A stretch of 45,849 nt of DNA from Nocardioides immobilis (GCF_003515065.1 NZ_QXGH01000047.1:1-45849); one strand, 5' to 3'; counted from the stretch's first letter, positions 33,950-42,234 are shown. Numbers and translations: made by a program. Notes: generated from the sequence alone by a model not told the origin.

Positions 33950-34759
33950 TCACGTCCGTGTTCGGTAGAGGTGCGTCGTGAGTGGCGCGAACAAGGCCGT
34001 GAGCAGCGCGGCCGTTCCCAGCACCACGGCTATGTCGGCCGACTCGACATTGCCCTCCATCAACCCGCGTGAGGCGGAGGCGAGGATGGAGATCGGGTTC
34101 GCGTCGACGAACGCCTTCAGCGGACCGGGCAGCGTCTCCGGGTCGACGAACACGTTGCTGAGGAACGTCAGCGGAAAGATGCCCGTGAAGCCCGCGTTCA
34201 TGACCGCGTTGGGCGACCGAAGCAGCAGACCGAGCGTCGTGAACACCCACGAGAGTGCGAACGCGAACACGATCACCAGGGCCAGGGCCAGGACCACGCC
34301 GCCGACGCCAGCGCCGGGGCGGTAGCCGAGGGCCACGCCCAGCACGACGATGACCGTGCCGGCGACCAGGTAGCGCAGGCTGTCGCCGAGCAGCGCACCC
34401 ACCAGCGGCGCGGGCCGCCAGATCGGGAGCGAACGGAACCGGTCGACCACTCCCTTGGTCAGGTCCGTGTTCAGCGACACTCCCGAGTACACGGTGGTGA
34501 ACAGCACCGACATGACGAGGATGCCGGGCAGGATGTAGTCGAGGTACTCGGCGGTCGACCCGGCGATGGCCCCGCCGAACAGGTACGTGAACATCAGCAC
34601 GAACAGCACGGGCGTCAGCGTGACGTCCATCAGTTGCTCCGGTACGTGCTTGACCTTGAGCATCCCCCGCCAGCCGAAGGTAAGCGATGCAGACAGCGCA
34701 CTGGGGCGCCGGGGACGCGGCGCCGTGGCAAGAACGTTGTGCAGCCTGGCCTCGGTCAT
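33950..34759 (-). CDS. ABC-2 type transporter permease (DrrB-like)
   Basis: A 269-residue permease with six predicted helices and the ABC-2 signature region (NAVMNAGFTGIFPLTFLSNV, then PLKAFVDANPIS) seen in daunorubicin-resistance-type exporters. Its ATG overlaps the stop of the ATPase gene (ATGA at 34756-34759), so the two subunits are translationally coupled. It likely exports a hydrophobic drug or lipid; the substrate is unknown. Confidence 0.88.
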   Translation of the reverse strand: MTEARLHNVLATAPRPRRPSALSASLTFGWRGMLKVKHVPEQLMDVTLTPVLFVLMFTYLFGGAIAGSTAEYLDYILPGILVMSVLFTTVYSGVSLNTDLTKGVVDRFRSLPIWRPAPLVGALLGDSLRYLVAGTVIVVLGVALGYRPGAGVGGVVLALALVIVFAFALSWVFTTLGLLLRSPNAVMNAGFTGIFPLTFLSNVFVDPETLPGPLKAFVDANPISILASASRGLMEGNVESADIAVVLGTAALLTALFAPLTTHLYRTRT

Positions 34760-35775
34760 GCCAGTTCCTCCTCCGCGATCTCGGCTTCCTCCGTCTGGTC
34801 ATCGGCCGGGTGACCCGTGAGCGCGAGGAACACCTCGTCGAGGCTCGGCTGGCCCAGCGAGAACGACGCGACGCGGACCCCGGCGCGCGACAGTTCCGCG
34901 ACCGCCTCGGCCGCGCGGTTACCGTCAGCGCACGGCGCGGACAGCGCGGCAGGGTCGGGCTCCAGGTGGACCGTCGACAACTCGCGCGCGAGCAATCGCT
35001 CGGCCACCGGCCGCTGGTCCGGGTCGAGCAGTCGTACGTGAAGCGCGCCCGAGCCGATCGAGGCCTTGAGCTGGCTCGGCGTGCCCTCGGCGATCACCCG
35101 TCCGTGGTCGATGACCGCGATCCCGTCGGCAAGCTGGTCGGCCTCGTCCAGGTACTGCGTGCACAACAGGATCGTGGTTCCCTCCGCGGCGAGTGCCCGT
35201 ACGATGTCCCACACCTGGTTGCGGGAGCGCGGGTCCAGCCCGGTCGTCGGCTCGTCGAGGAACATCACCTCCCGGGTGACCACGATGCTGGCCGCGATAT
35301 CGAGCCTGCGGCGCATCCCCCCGGAGTAATGCTTGACCAGCCGGCCGGATGCATCGGCGAGGCCGAAGGCGTCCAGCAGGTCGGCGGCGCGGTCCTTGGC
35401 GACACGCCACTTCAGCCCGAGGAGTCGGCCGAGCAGGACCAGGTTCTCCCGACCAGTCAGCTCCTCGTCGACGGACGCCATCTGCCCGGTGAGGCTCACC
35501 AGCCCACGCACTTCGTCGGCCTCGGCCACGACGTCGTGGCCGAGCACCCGCGCCGACCCAGCATCCGGGCGGAGCAACGTCGCCAGCATGCGAATCGTGG
35601 TCGTCTTCCCGGCGCCGTTCGGCCCGAGCACGCCGTAGACCGACCCGGCGCGCACGGCCAGGTCCACGCCGTCCACGGCGCGGGTGCCCCCGAAGGACTT
35701 GACCAGGCCCGACGTCTCGATCGCCAGGTCGGTTCGACTCATGCTGGTGAGACCGCGTGGCTGCTCGAAACTCAT
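34756..35775 (-). CDS. ABC transporter ATPase (DrrA-like)
   Basis: A 339-residue ATPase with Walker A GPNGAGKTTT near residue 51, signature YSGGMRRRL near 149, Walker B VMFLDEPTTGLD near 169, and a C-terminal domain (~240-339) typical of DrrA-type ATPases. ATG 35775 has GGAG about 9 bases upstream; ATG 35742 is possible. Upstream is a promoter with a 19-bp spacer and a dyad, suggesting MerR-type control. Confidence 0.9.
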   Translation of the reverse strand: MSFEQPRGLTSMSRTDLAIETSGLVKSFGGTRAVDGVDLAVRAGSVYGVLGPNGAGKTTTIRMLATLLRPDAGSARVLGHDVVAEADEVRGLVSLTGQMASVDEELTGRENLVLLGRLLGLKWRVAKDRAADLLDAFGLADASGRLVKHYSGGMRRRLDIAASIVVTREVMFLDEPTTGLDPRSRNQVWDIVRALAAEGTTILLCTQYLDEADQLADGIAVIDHGRVIAEGTPSQLKASIGSGALHVRLLDPDQRPVAERLLARELSTVHLEPDPAALSAPCADGNRAAEAVAELSRAGVRVASFSLGQPSLDEVFLALTGHPADDQTEEAEIAEEELA

Positions 35776-35854
35776 CGCTCCATCTCCTGTTTCGTGCCTA
35801 CCCACCGAGGACCGCCACCTTCCACTCGTCCGCACGTGACCCGGTCTGCCACCA

Positions 35855-35885
35855 ACCGTAGGAGTTGAAGGCCGCTTGAAGTCAA
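35855..35885 (-). promoter_or_regulatory. MerR-type promoter of the ABC exporter operon
   Basis: On the minus strand TTGACT (35880-35885) and TACGGT (35855-35860) are separated by 19 bp, longer than the usual 17. The spacer holds an imperfect dyad: GACTTCAAG and CTTCAACTC, whose arms match at 7 of 9 positions. Long spacers with a central dyad are the hallmark of promoters twisted by MerR-family activators. No merR gene is adjacent. Confidence 0.55.
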
Positions 35886-36115
35886 CACCCCAGCAAGCCG
35901 CGGCAGGCGGGCGCACCCGTCAGCCGATCATGGGCCGGCCACGAACTCAGCACACGCTGGAGCAAGGTCCGGTCCTCCTGTGACCGGTTGAGTCGGCCCA
36001 GCCCAATTGCCGCGAGACCGACAGGGGTCACATCTACACTTCCGCGCCCAAACGCCGCCTATGACCTGTCAAGTCGTTGGCCTCCGCCCCAGGGTCAACT
36101 GACGGGTCCTCGGAC

Positions 36116-36199
36116 GACCAACACGGGCAGTGCGCATTTCTAGGCTCAAACCGCGTCTGCGGCTCTCGCCGGACAACTTGCAATAGGGAGAGGGCAAGC
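36116..36199. repeat. Dispersed repeat, copy B
   Basis: The counterpart of 24865-24948. It lies in the gap 35886-36221, which has no gene I can support; a small CCGGTC/GACCGG hairpin is at 35969-35987. The repeat ends a few bases before a short gene fragment. Confidence 0.6.
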
Positions 36200-36221
36200 C
36201 GCAGCCGAGTGAGAACTCGAA

Positions 36222-36365
36222 GTGGATCGGCTCGGAGCCGACGACTTCTCCAACCTCGTCCTGCTGCGCGCCGCCGGAGTGATGGGCATCGTCTTGGGGG
36301 CCGACGGTGGCTACCTGGCCGAGCGGCTGCAGGCCTACGCCGCCACCGGCGGCCTGCCCGTCTGA
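36222..36365 (+). pseudogene. Short C-terminal gene fragment, function unknown
   Basis: A 47-codon frame (GTG 36222, closed upstream by TGA 36210-36212) with strongly G/C third positions and a plausible protein tail (SNLVLLRAAGVMGIVLGADG, then ERLQAYAATGGLPV). No ribosome binding site. The 5' part seems replaced by the repeat directly upstream, so this is probably a truncated gene; a genuine 47-residue protein cannot be excluded. Confidence 0.4.
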
Positions 36366-36467
36366 CCGATGCCGGCACCCGTGGCGATCGTGGCCCGCTG
36401 GCGCCCGGTCACGATCGCGTGGGGCCGCTACTTCCTGTACTCCTCGTGTCACAGACGCAGTGATGCG

Positions 36468-37415
36468 ATGCTGTGCGGCGTGGCACTGCACGACGAGCTC
36501 GCGGCCCTCCGGGCCCAGGTCGGGCCCCAGGTATTCGACGATCCGGTCGCGTTCCGCGCGGCGTTCGACGACTTCGTCCCCGAGGGCTCGGCGTCGACCG
36601 GCGAGATCAGCCTGCTCGTCGGCGCGGTCGCGACCGGCGCATTGCAGCGGCTCTCCGAGCAGATCGCCCTCGGCGCGGACCCGGAGACGTCGATCGCGAG
36701 CCAGGGCGACCTGTTGGCCCGGGATCGCGGCACCACCGAGTCCGCGGGCGCCCGCTGGGCCCTCTCCGTCCTCGCCCATGCGACGGGCGCGATCCCGGCC
36801 GAGATGGTGCCCATCCTGCCGAGACCTGCCCCCGACGCGGCGGCCGACCCCGGGCCGACCCAGGGTCTCGCCGATGTGACACGCGTCGTCAGCACGGAGC
36901 CGCCCGACCGACCGTCCCCACCGACCGCGCCGTCCGAGCCGTCCCGGCGCGGCGTCAACCCCCTGCTCGTCGCGGCCGTCGTGGTGCTGGCGCTCGTCGC
37001 GGGCACCGCCGTCGCGCTGCTGTTCCTCCGCGACGACGTCCCGGACGACGCCGCCGACGACCGCTCCGACACGTCCAGCGAGGCCGCCGGCCCGGACGGG
37101 GAGGTGCTCGACCAGATCGACCTCACCGAAGCCGGGAGGATGGCGCAGGTCCAGCTGGTGCGGAGCGGAACGGAGGTCGACCTGGTGCTGCTCGTGGAAG
37201 CCGACGGCGCGTACACCGAGGTCGACCGCAAGGAAGCTGCCTGCCCCTACACCGACGATGCCTACAACCCACGGATCGAGAACGTAGGCGACCAGGAGAT
37301 CGTCTGGGCATGGCAGATTCGAGGCAGCGACAGTGGCTTCAGCGAGGAGGGCCGGGTACAGGTCGCCGAGGAGCTGCTCATCCCGTTCGGGATCGGCGAG
37401 GAGCCTTGCCCCTAG
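36468..37415 (+). CDS. Hypothetical single-pass membrane protein
   Basis: A 315-residue protein with no recognised domain. Residues 1-~115 are a soluble helical region (LHDELAALRAQVGPQVFDDP), ~116-160 a Pro-rich linker, ~162-185 one membrane helix (LLVAAVVVLALVAGTAVALL), then an acidic linker and an extracytoplasmic beta-like domain to the end containing two Cys (about residues 262 and 314) that may pair. The architecture, cytosolic sensor-like head plus external domain, resembles small signalling proteins, but nothing more can be claimed. ATG 36468 or GTG 36480 are the likely starts. Confidence 0.6.
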   Translation: MLCGVALHDELAALRAQVGPQVFDDPVAFRAAFDDFVPEGSASTGEISLLVGAVATGALQRLSEQIALGADPETSIASQGDLLARDRGTTESAGARWALSVLAHATGAIPAEMVPILPRPAPDAAADPGPTQGLADVTRVVSTEPPDRPSPPTAPSEPSRRGVNPLLVAAVVVLALVAGTAVALLFLRDDVPDDAADDRSDTSSEAAGPDGEVLDQIDLTEAGRMAQVQLVRSGTEVDLVLLVEADGAYTEVDRKEAACPYTDDAYNPRIENVGDQEIVWAWQIRGSDSGFSEEGRVQVAEELLIPFGIGEEPCP

Positions 37416-37427
37416 TAACGTCGAGTT

Positions 37428-37557
37428 GTGAGCGACACCGGCGAATTCCGCGGTGCACCGAGAGCCGCGTCCTTCGCAGCGTCACCACCCAACACTGCAG
37501 CGCATCGGATTCGGGCTCGGCAGCCACGCTCGGCCCCCGAGCCTGTCTGGACCTGAA
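37428..37557 (+). CDS. Possible truncated small ORF
   Basis: GTG 37428 begins a frame (SDTGEFRGAP) that stops at 37557 after about 42 codons. A TAACGT 6 bases before the GTG could be a leaderless -10. The latter half is low-complexity and Arg-rich, so the start may be the surviving 5' end of a lost gene. Weak evidence. Confidence 0.25.
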
Positions 37558-37659
37558 GGCGCGCCGTGCCGTGGACAGAGGTCGGACAGTCCCGGGCAAG
37601 CCCGCTGTCCGAAGGTCGTGACATCGCAAGAGACCACGACCACGGAGGCGGTGAGAGCG

Positions 37660-37854
37660 ATGAACTCGATCCCGACGACCATCAACAAGGCTTCGCAGAG
37701 GCGCGCGCGCCGGGACGACGCCCCGCCGGTCTGCTGGTGCGGACAGACCCTCGAGTACGCTGTCGGCGGCGCTCGAAAACTGAACAGTTTCGGCGGGCGG
37801 GATCTAGTCAACGTCGCAACACCGGCTGGTTTCCGCAGGCTAGCAGCGCGGTGA
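37660..37854 (+). pseudogene. Small CxCG-type gene truncated by the IS30-like element
   Basis: ATG 37660 is preceded by GGAGG and GGTGAGA. The frame encodes an Arg-rich helix and then PPVCWCGQTLEYAVGGARK, which resembles the first half of short proteins that continue with a YCSxxCRxxAYR zinc-binding half. Just after GGARK the reading frame enters the left end of the IS element (37768) and continues as unrelated sequence to 37854. The second Cys pair is lost. Confidence 0.55.
37768..37823 (+). repeat. Left terminal inverted repeat of the IS30-like element
   Basis: Outer GGCGCTCGAAAACTG, a GTTTCGG block, and inner GTCGCAACACC match the complement of the right end in order. The inner block overlaps the last codons of the transposase. 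Confidence 0.65.
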
Positions 37855-39060
37855 ATAGGTCGATGGGAGCGCGATCGTGGAGGACGCGTCGGGGGCGTCG
37901 ATTGAGCTCGTCCTCGACGGCGAGAAGGTGCTCGGGCAGGTGCACGCTCAGGTCGGTGCCCTTGGGAAAGTACTGGCGTAGCAGCCCGTTGGTGTTCTCG
38001 TTCGATGGCCGTTGCCAGGGCGAGTGGGAGTCGCAGAAGTAGATCTTGGTTCGCAGCGTTGCCGCAATCTCGTTGTGCCGGGCCATCTCCGTTCCTTGGT
38101 CCCATGTGATCGATCTGAGCAAGTGCGGTGGCAGGTCGCTCATGCGATCCCTCAGCGCAGCGTGCAGCGAGTCACCGTGACGCGTGGGCAGGTGAAGCAG
38201 TCGGACGGTGCGTGTCTGTCGTTCCACCATGGTTCCGATCGCCGACTTCTGGTCCTTGCCGATGATGAGGTCGCCCTCCCAGTGCCCAGCCTCGCTCCGG
38301 TCCGAGGGCGAGAAGGGTCGCTGGTGGATGGTGAGCATCGGCTCGACGAACCGCGGCCGGCGCCGTTCGGCACTTTGGTGTGCTCGACGATGGTCTCGCC
38401 CAGTGCGCAGCGGGGATCTGTGTTGAGGAGCAACACGGGACGGTCGTCGCAGCGGAGAACCGGGGAGGTAGACAGCTTGGTAGATGCTCTCGTGCGAGAG
38501 CCACATCGACCGGTCGTTGGGGAACCGTGCTCGCAGGTGCCGGCTGATCTGTCCTGGGCTCCAGCGCTCGGCCAGTAGCTCTGCGATCAGGTCTTGTAGC
38601 TCGTAGTTGGTTTCCCATCGCCGCCGGTGGTTGCGTGACCTACGTGCCGTCGCTTGCCGCTGTGCCTCGAAGGGCCTGTAGCCGCCAGCGCGGCTGGCGT
38701 TGCGTCGCAACTCGCGCGAGATTGTCGACGGAGCTCGACCCAGGCGGTCTGCGATCGCGCGGACGCTCAGTCCGGCCTTCTTCAGGTCACCGATCTCGAT
38801 GCGCTCGTCCTGGGAGAGGAAGCGCGGGCTGATCTCCCGGACGGCAAGCCGCTCCAGTGGCGGGACGAAGCCGACCGCAACACCTTGGCGATAGGTCTTG
38901 TACCCCGCGCCCAGTTGCTGCCGGTGGTTCTTGAGACGCCAACCTCTCGAGTGGCAGCCAGCACGCTCCACCCACGTGCCCGCAGGTCCATGAACTGCTG
39001 GCGCTTCGCCGACTGCGGACGCCGCCCCGGCCCCTTCTTCACACGACGGATATATGTCAA
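37808..39060 (-). pseudogene. IS30-family transposase, split by a frameshift
   Basis: The main frame (37808 up to about 38903) encodes an HTH (AGLSVRAIADRLGRAPSTIS) and a DDE catalytic core: GHWEGDLIIGK, ITWDQGTEM and SNENTNGLLR with the third acidic residue. The conserved N-terminus (KKGPGRRPQSAKRQQFMDLR, then a second HTH ending SNWARG) is in another frame from TTG 39060 (GGAGG 5 bases upstream) or GTG 39044. The frames meet at a run of four G (plus-strand CCCC 38903-38906); one -1 step there restores NWARGYKTYRQG. This is either a single-base deletion or programmed slippage. Without it the product lacks its start. Confidence 0.75.
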
Positions 39061-39082
39061 CACGACCTCCAAGGATGGCGGA

Positions 39083-39140
39083 GGTGTTGCGACGGTCGCT
39101 GGAAACCGCCCTCCCCGAAACCGACCACTTTTCAAGCGCC
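39083..39140 (-). repeat. Right terminal inverted repeat of the IS30-like element
   Basis: The complement reads GGCGCTTGAAAAGTG, a GTTTCGG block and GTCGCAACACC, matching the left end with substitutions and small gaps. A direct repeat of the outer 19 bp (39123-39141 and 39147-39165, 16 of 19 identical) follows. Confidence 0.65.
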
Positions 39141-39252
39141 GGTATCGACCAGCTTTCGAGCGCCGTCCACAGCCGCGAAGTCCATCAACGGGAGGTGTGC
39201 ACCGAAGTCCACGTTTGGGTCCTCTCGGAATCATCGGCGACAGGGCCTTGGG

Positions 39253-39990
39253 TCAGTCTGGGCTCTGGTCGAAGTACGCCATCTCGATTGTGTCGGAGTC
39301 GGTTCGCCCGCCGGAGTCGGTGACGGTCAGGGTTATGTGGCAGCGGGTGAAGCACGGGGACAGGCTGGCGTACGCGTGCGTCACCTCGGTGGGTGGCGTT
39401 GCGGTCCAGTCGCCGGTCGCGACGGTGCCGTCGCCGAAGTCGATCGACCAGGTGGTGAGGTCGTTGTCGGGGTCGGCGCTGCTGGAGCCGCGGAAGGTGA
39501 TCGGCAGACACTGGGCGAGCACCTCAGGCAGGCAGCCCATGTCGATCTTCAGGTCGCCCGGGTCGACGAAAACGGTCCGCTCGTCGTTCGTCTCGCCGCC
39601 GACACACCAGTAGAACGGGCCTCCGCCGTTGTCGTAGGGCAGGCAGTAGGGGGACAGCCTGATCTCCAGGACGGCGACGGGCGGGCTGCCGCTCTGGCAG
39701 GTGAATGCTTGCGCCGTGGTGCCGGACTTGACGGTCACGGACGTGACCTCGTCGCCGGCCCCGCCGTCGAGCGCGTAGTCCGGGCTGGTCGGGGTCTCGT
39801 CCTTGACCGCCCGCCCGTCGAGGTAGGCGACGAGGACGTGGGAGATGTCGTTGCTGGAGTGGGCGGTGAAGTCGCGGCACGAGTCGCTGAAGGTGCCGGT
39901 GATAGTGGCGCGCGGCGTGGCGTGAGCGGCGGCAGGGGCCAGCATCGTCGCCAGCAGTGCGGCAGCGGCGATCGGATGTGTGATTCTCAT
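39253..39990 (-). CDS. Exported PKD domain protein
   Basis: A 245-residue protein with a signal peptide (1-~24, ends AHA). Six or more Cys suggest disulfides outside the cell. Residues ~165-235 form a PKD-like beta-sandwich (FRGSSSADPDNDL, then WSIDFGDGT, then VTHAYASLSP, then ITLTVTDSGG). PKD domains usually mediate surface or polysaccharide contacts. GAGGA lies 9 bases before the ATG. It is 62 bp downstream of the next gene on the strand and may share its transcript. No enzymatic domain is visible. Confidence 0.72.
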   Translation of the reverse strand: MRITHPIAAAALLATMLAPAAAHATPRATITGTFSDSCRDFTAHSSNDISHVLVAYLDGRAVKDETPTSPDYALDGGAGDEVTSVTVKSGTTAQAFTCQSGSPPVAVLEIRLSPYCLPYDNGGGPFYWCVGGETNDERTVFVDPGDLKIDMGCLPEVLAQCLPITFRGSSSADPDNDLTTWSIDFGDGTVATGDWTATPPTEVTHAYASLSPCFTRCHITLTVTDSGGRTDSDTIEMAYFDQSPD

Positions 39991-40052
39991 GTCGGTTCGT
40001 CCTCAGGTTGCGGTGACGGTGAACGAGGCGTGGGTGTCGACCTCGTGGCCGA

Positions 40053-40829
40053 TCAGCTGCCCGAGATCAGGACCACGGTTGCCGAGACCTCCCGGTAGTT
40101 GATCGAGCCGCCGGCAATCTGGTTGCAGTCGATCCCGAAGTCCGTCGGGCCGGCAGGCAACGGCGGCGTTACGCCGATCAGGGTGGCCATCTCAAATTCC
40201 AAGAAGTCCCCAAGGACGAAGGAGTAGCCCGTGTTGGGGACGGTGCCGATCGAGCTCGTGCCGAGTCGACACTCGCCGTTCCCCGAGTCGTCGGTGCCCT
40301 CGGTGCTTGCGCGCACGCGCGCGAGGAGCAGCGCCCGCGCCCCGGGCGGAACATTGATCACCCCCGTGGCGGCGCAGGTGATGTGTGTCGTGGTCTCCGG
40401 GTCGCAGTTCGACTCCGCTCCTGTGCGTCCGAAGCCGCCGAGCAGAGCTGAGGGCACCTCGGCGAGTGTGGACTCTTTGATGTCGACGCCCTCGAGTGCG
40501 TTGTCGACGACTTCTTCGCTGCCGATGATGTTGTTGGCGAGGTCTTCGGCGGTGAGGGCGTCGGGGCCGACCTCTGAGGTTCCGATCGAGTTCGGTCCGA
40601 GGTCGACCGCCCTGAGCCCGCCGGCGGTGAGAGTGTCGTCGCGGACGTCGGCGCTACGGACCTGGTCGTTGCCGATGTCCACGCTCCTGACCTCCCCGTC
40701 GACGATGTCGCTGGAGCGGACGACCAGGTGGGTGGCGTACGCCGTTGCCGGCGCCAGGGTGAACGCCGCGATCAAGGCTAGGTAGCCGATCATATTGCTG
40801 CGCACGTGATTGCCGATTCTGAGTGCCAT
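40053..40829 (-). CDS. Exported repeat-containing protein
   Basis: A 258-residue protein. Signal peptide to ~33 (ends AYA). Residues ~38-125 are an imperfect repeat with the pattern S/D-x-DI-x-D/N-G/D-x-V at about 10-11 residue period (SSDIVDGEVRSVDIGNDQVR and onward), which may form a beta-solenoid. A globular beta domain follows (~140-258) with two Cys pairs. GGAGG lies 8 bases before the ATG. The 3' end looks frameshifted: the next frame stays coding-like for about 17 codons to a stop at 40003. Function unknown. Confidence 0.65.
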   Translation of the reverse strand: MALRIGNHVRSNMIGYLALIAAFTLAPATAYATHLVVRSSDIVDGEVRSVDIGNDQVRSADVRDDTLTAGGLRAVDLGPNSIGTSEVGPDALTAEDLANNIIGSEEVVDNALEGVDIKESTLAEVPSALLGGFGRTGAESNCDPETTTHITCAATGVINVPPGARALLLARVRASTEGTDDSGNGECRLGTSSIGTVPNTGYSFVLGDFLEFEMATLIGVTPPLPAGPTDFGIDCNQIAGGSINYREVSATVVLISGS

Positions 40830-40858
40830 GAGCTTCCTCCTTCAGGAAACCTGCGTGG

Positions 40859-41176
40859 CTAGTCGGGTGGTTCGGGTATCACCTCGGTGACGCGCTCGAA
40901 CGCCACGCTCGTGCGTCGGGCGGCCTCGTGGACGGCGTCGACGGAGTCGGCCGGTGGGCACAGCAGGCAGGTCTCGTCCTCAGGCAACGAAGACTTGCCG
41001 CAGACGTGCGCGCCGGTTCCTTCCGGGTGCAGTTCCATACCAACTCGCTGTGCCCGCTGAGTGGAGATGGCAGGAGCTTCGATCGCACGGAGAGCGGGTG
41101 TGGCGACGAACGTTCGTCTGCGGCGAGCACCGCGTATCGCCCGGCCGCACCGCTCGGCGACTTGTTTTGCCGCCAT
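40859..41176 (-). CDS. DUF4242-like small protein
   Basis: A 105-residue protein. The C-terminal half (SLPEDETCLLC, then ADSVDAVHEAARR, then AFERVTEVI) follows the pattern of DUF4242/SCO4226-like ferredoxin-fold proteins, some of which bind nickel. The N-terminal half is Arg-rich and does not fit the expected first strand and helix, so the front may be replaced or degraded. AAGGAG lies 7 bases before the ATG, so it is translated. It follows the alpha/beta hydrolase by 19 bp in a probable operon. Confidence 0.55.
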   Translation of the reverse strand: MAAKQVAERCGRAIRGARRRRTFVATPALRAIEAPAISTQRAQRVGMELHPEGTGAHVCGKSSLPEDETCLLCPPADSVDAVHEAARRTSVAFERVTEVIPEPPD

Positions 41177-41195
41177 GGTGTGTCTCCTTCTGCGA

Positions 41196-42068
41196 TCAGG
41201 TCTGGACGCGTCGGGTCAGCGCGGTCAGCTCGCGGTTGAAGCGCTCGGGTTCTTCCAGGTGCGGCACGTGACCGACGCCCTCGTACCAGGACGCCTCGGC
41301 GACCGGGCAGGTGGCGAGGACGTGCTCGGCCATCGCTGGCAGCACCACCGAGTCCGCCCGGCCTTGCGTGACGAGCAACGGCACCTCGAGAGCACTGAGT
41401 ACGTCGTCGCAGTCGATCTCGCGGGCCGCCAGATTCGCCCGGATCGCGGCTGGTACGACGACGTTCCAGCACACCGCCGACTCGATGTCGTCGTCGGATA
41501 CCGGCTTCACTACGCACGCCCGCACGAAGGAGCGCATCGCCTGGATGCTCGTCGGCAGGTCGTCCGCAGTAGCGTCGACGAAATGGTCGAGAAAGCCGGG
41601 GCCGATCAGGTTGCCGAAGGCCGCCTCGCCCAGTTTGACCGCGCCCTCAACGAAGTTGATCGCAGCGATTCGATCCTGGCCGTACGTACGCACGTAGTCG
41701 CAGATGACGTAGCCGCCGTAGGACCAGCCGACGAGCACCGGCCGGTCGAGACGCAGTTCGTCGATGATCGCTGCTACGTCGTCGGCCCAGAGCTTGCCGT
41801 CTGTGTAGTGCTCGGGCTCAAGCGGCGCCTCGGACATGCCGTGACCGCGGAGGTCGTAGGCGACGACTCGGAACTCGTCGGCGAGCGCGCTGTCGCATTG
41901 TCTCACCCAGCAGAGGTGGTTCTGCGACCAGCCATGAATGAACAGGATCGGCGGTCCGTCCGCTGGTCCCCACTCACGCACGTGCAGCCGTAGGCCGCCG
42001 CCGCCCAGCACCGTATGCACTTGCATCCGCCCGATCGGCTCGTGCTGGTCTTGCGCAACCGCTGTCAT
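41196..42068 (-). CDS. Alpha/beta hydrolase
   Basis: A 290-residue protein with oxyanion-hole HGW near residue 45, nucleophile elbow GWSYGG near 115, a QGRADSVV acid loop near 240 and catalytic His in GVGHVPHLEEPE near 267, a complete triad. Relatives include esterases, haloperoxidases and epoxide hydrolases; substrate unknown. ATG 42068 is supported by GAGGAGG nine bases upstream; an in-frame ATG at 42095 lacks such a site. It is divergent from the LuxR regulator with 166 bp between, a typical regulator-target arrangement. Confidence 0.86.
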   Translation of the reverse strand: MTAVAQDQHEPIGRMQVHTVLGGGGLRLHVREWGPADGPPILFIHGWSQNHLCWVRQCDSALADEFRVVAYDLRGHGMSEAPLEPEHYTDGKLWADDVAAIIDELRLDRPVLVGWSYGGYVICDYVRTYGQDRIAAINFVEGAVKLGEAAFGNLIGPGFLDHFVDATADDLPTSIQAMRSFVRACVVKPVSDDDIESAVCWNVVVPAAIRANLAAREIDCDDVLSALEVPLLVTQGRADSVVLPAMAEHVLATCPVAEASWYEGVGHVPHLEEPERFNRELTALTRRVQT

Positions 42069-42234
42069 CTCTTGCCTCCTCGGCGGGTGTATCAAGAGGA
42101 GCGTGGCCCTTTGAGGTGCTCGAGCGAATCAGGCGGAGAGCCTTATCCTTCGTCCACGGCCTGCGTATCTTCAGAAGCTGCGGTGCTTACGAGGGCCTTC
42201 CCCGTCGTGAGGTGGGTGCGGAATACTTGCCCGA

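Larger units (their letters stand above)
37768..39140. mobile_element. IS30-family insertion sequence, about 1.37 kb
   Basis: The element is delimited by imperfect terminal inverted repeats of about 56-58 bp (37768-37823 and 39083-39140) and encodes one minus-strand transposase. The left end interrupts a small gene. A second end-like block follows the right end at 39147-39165, so the outer boundary could be 39165. No target duplication could be recognised with confidence. Confidence 0.75.
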
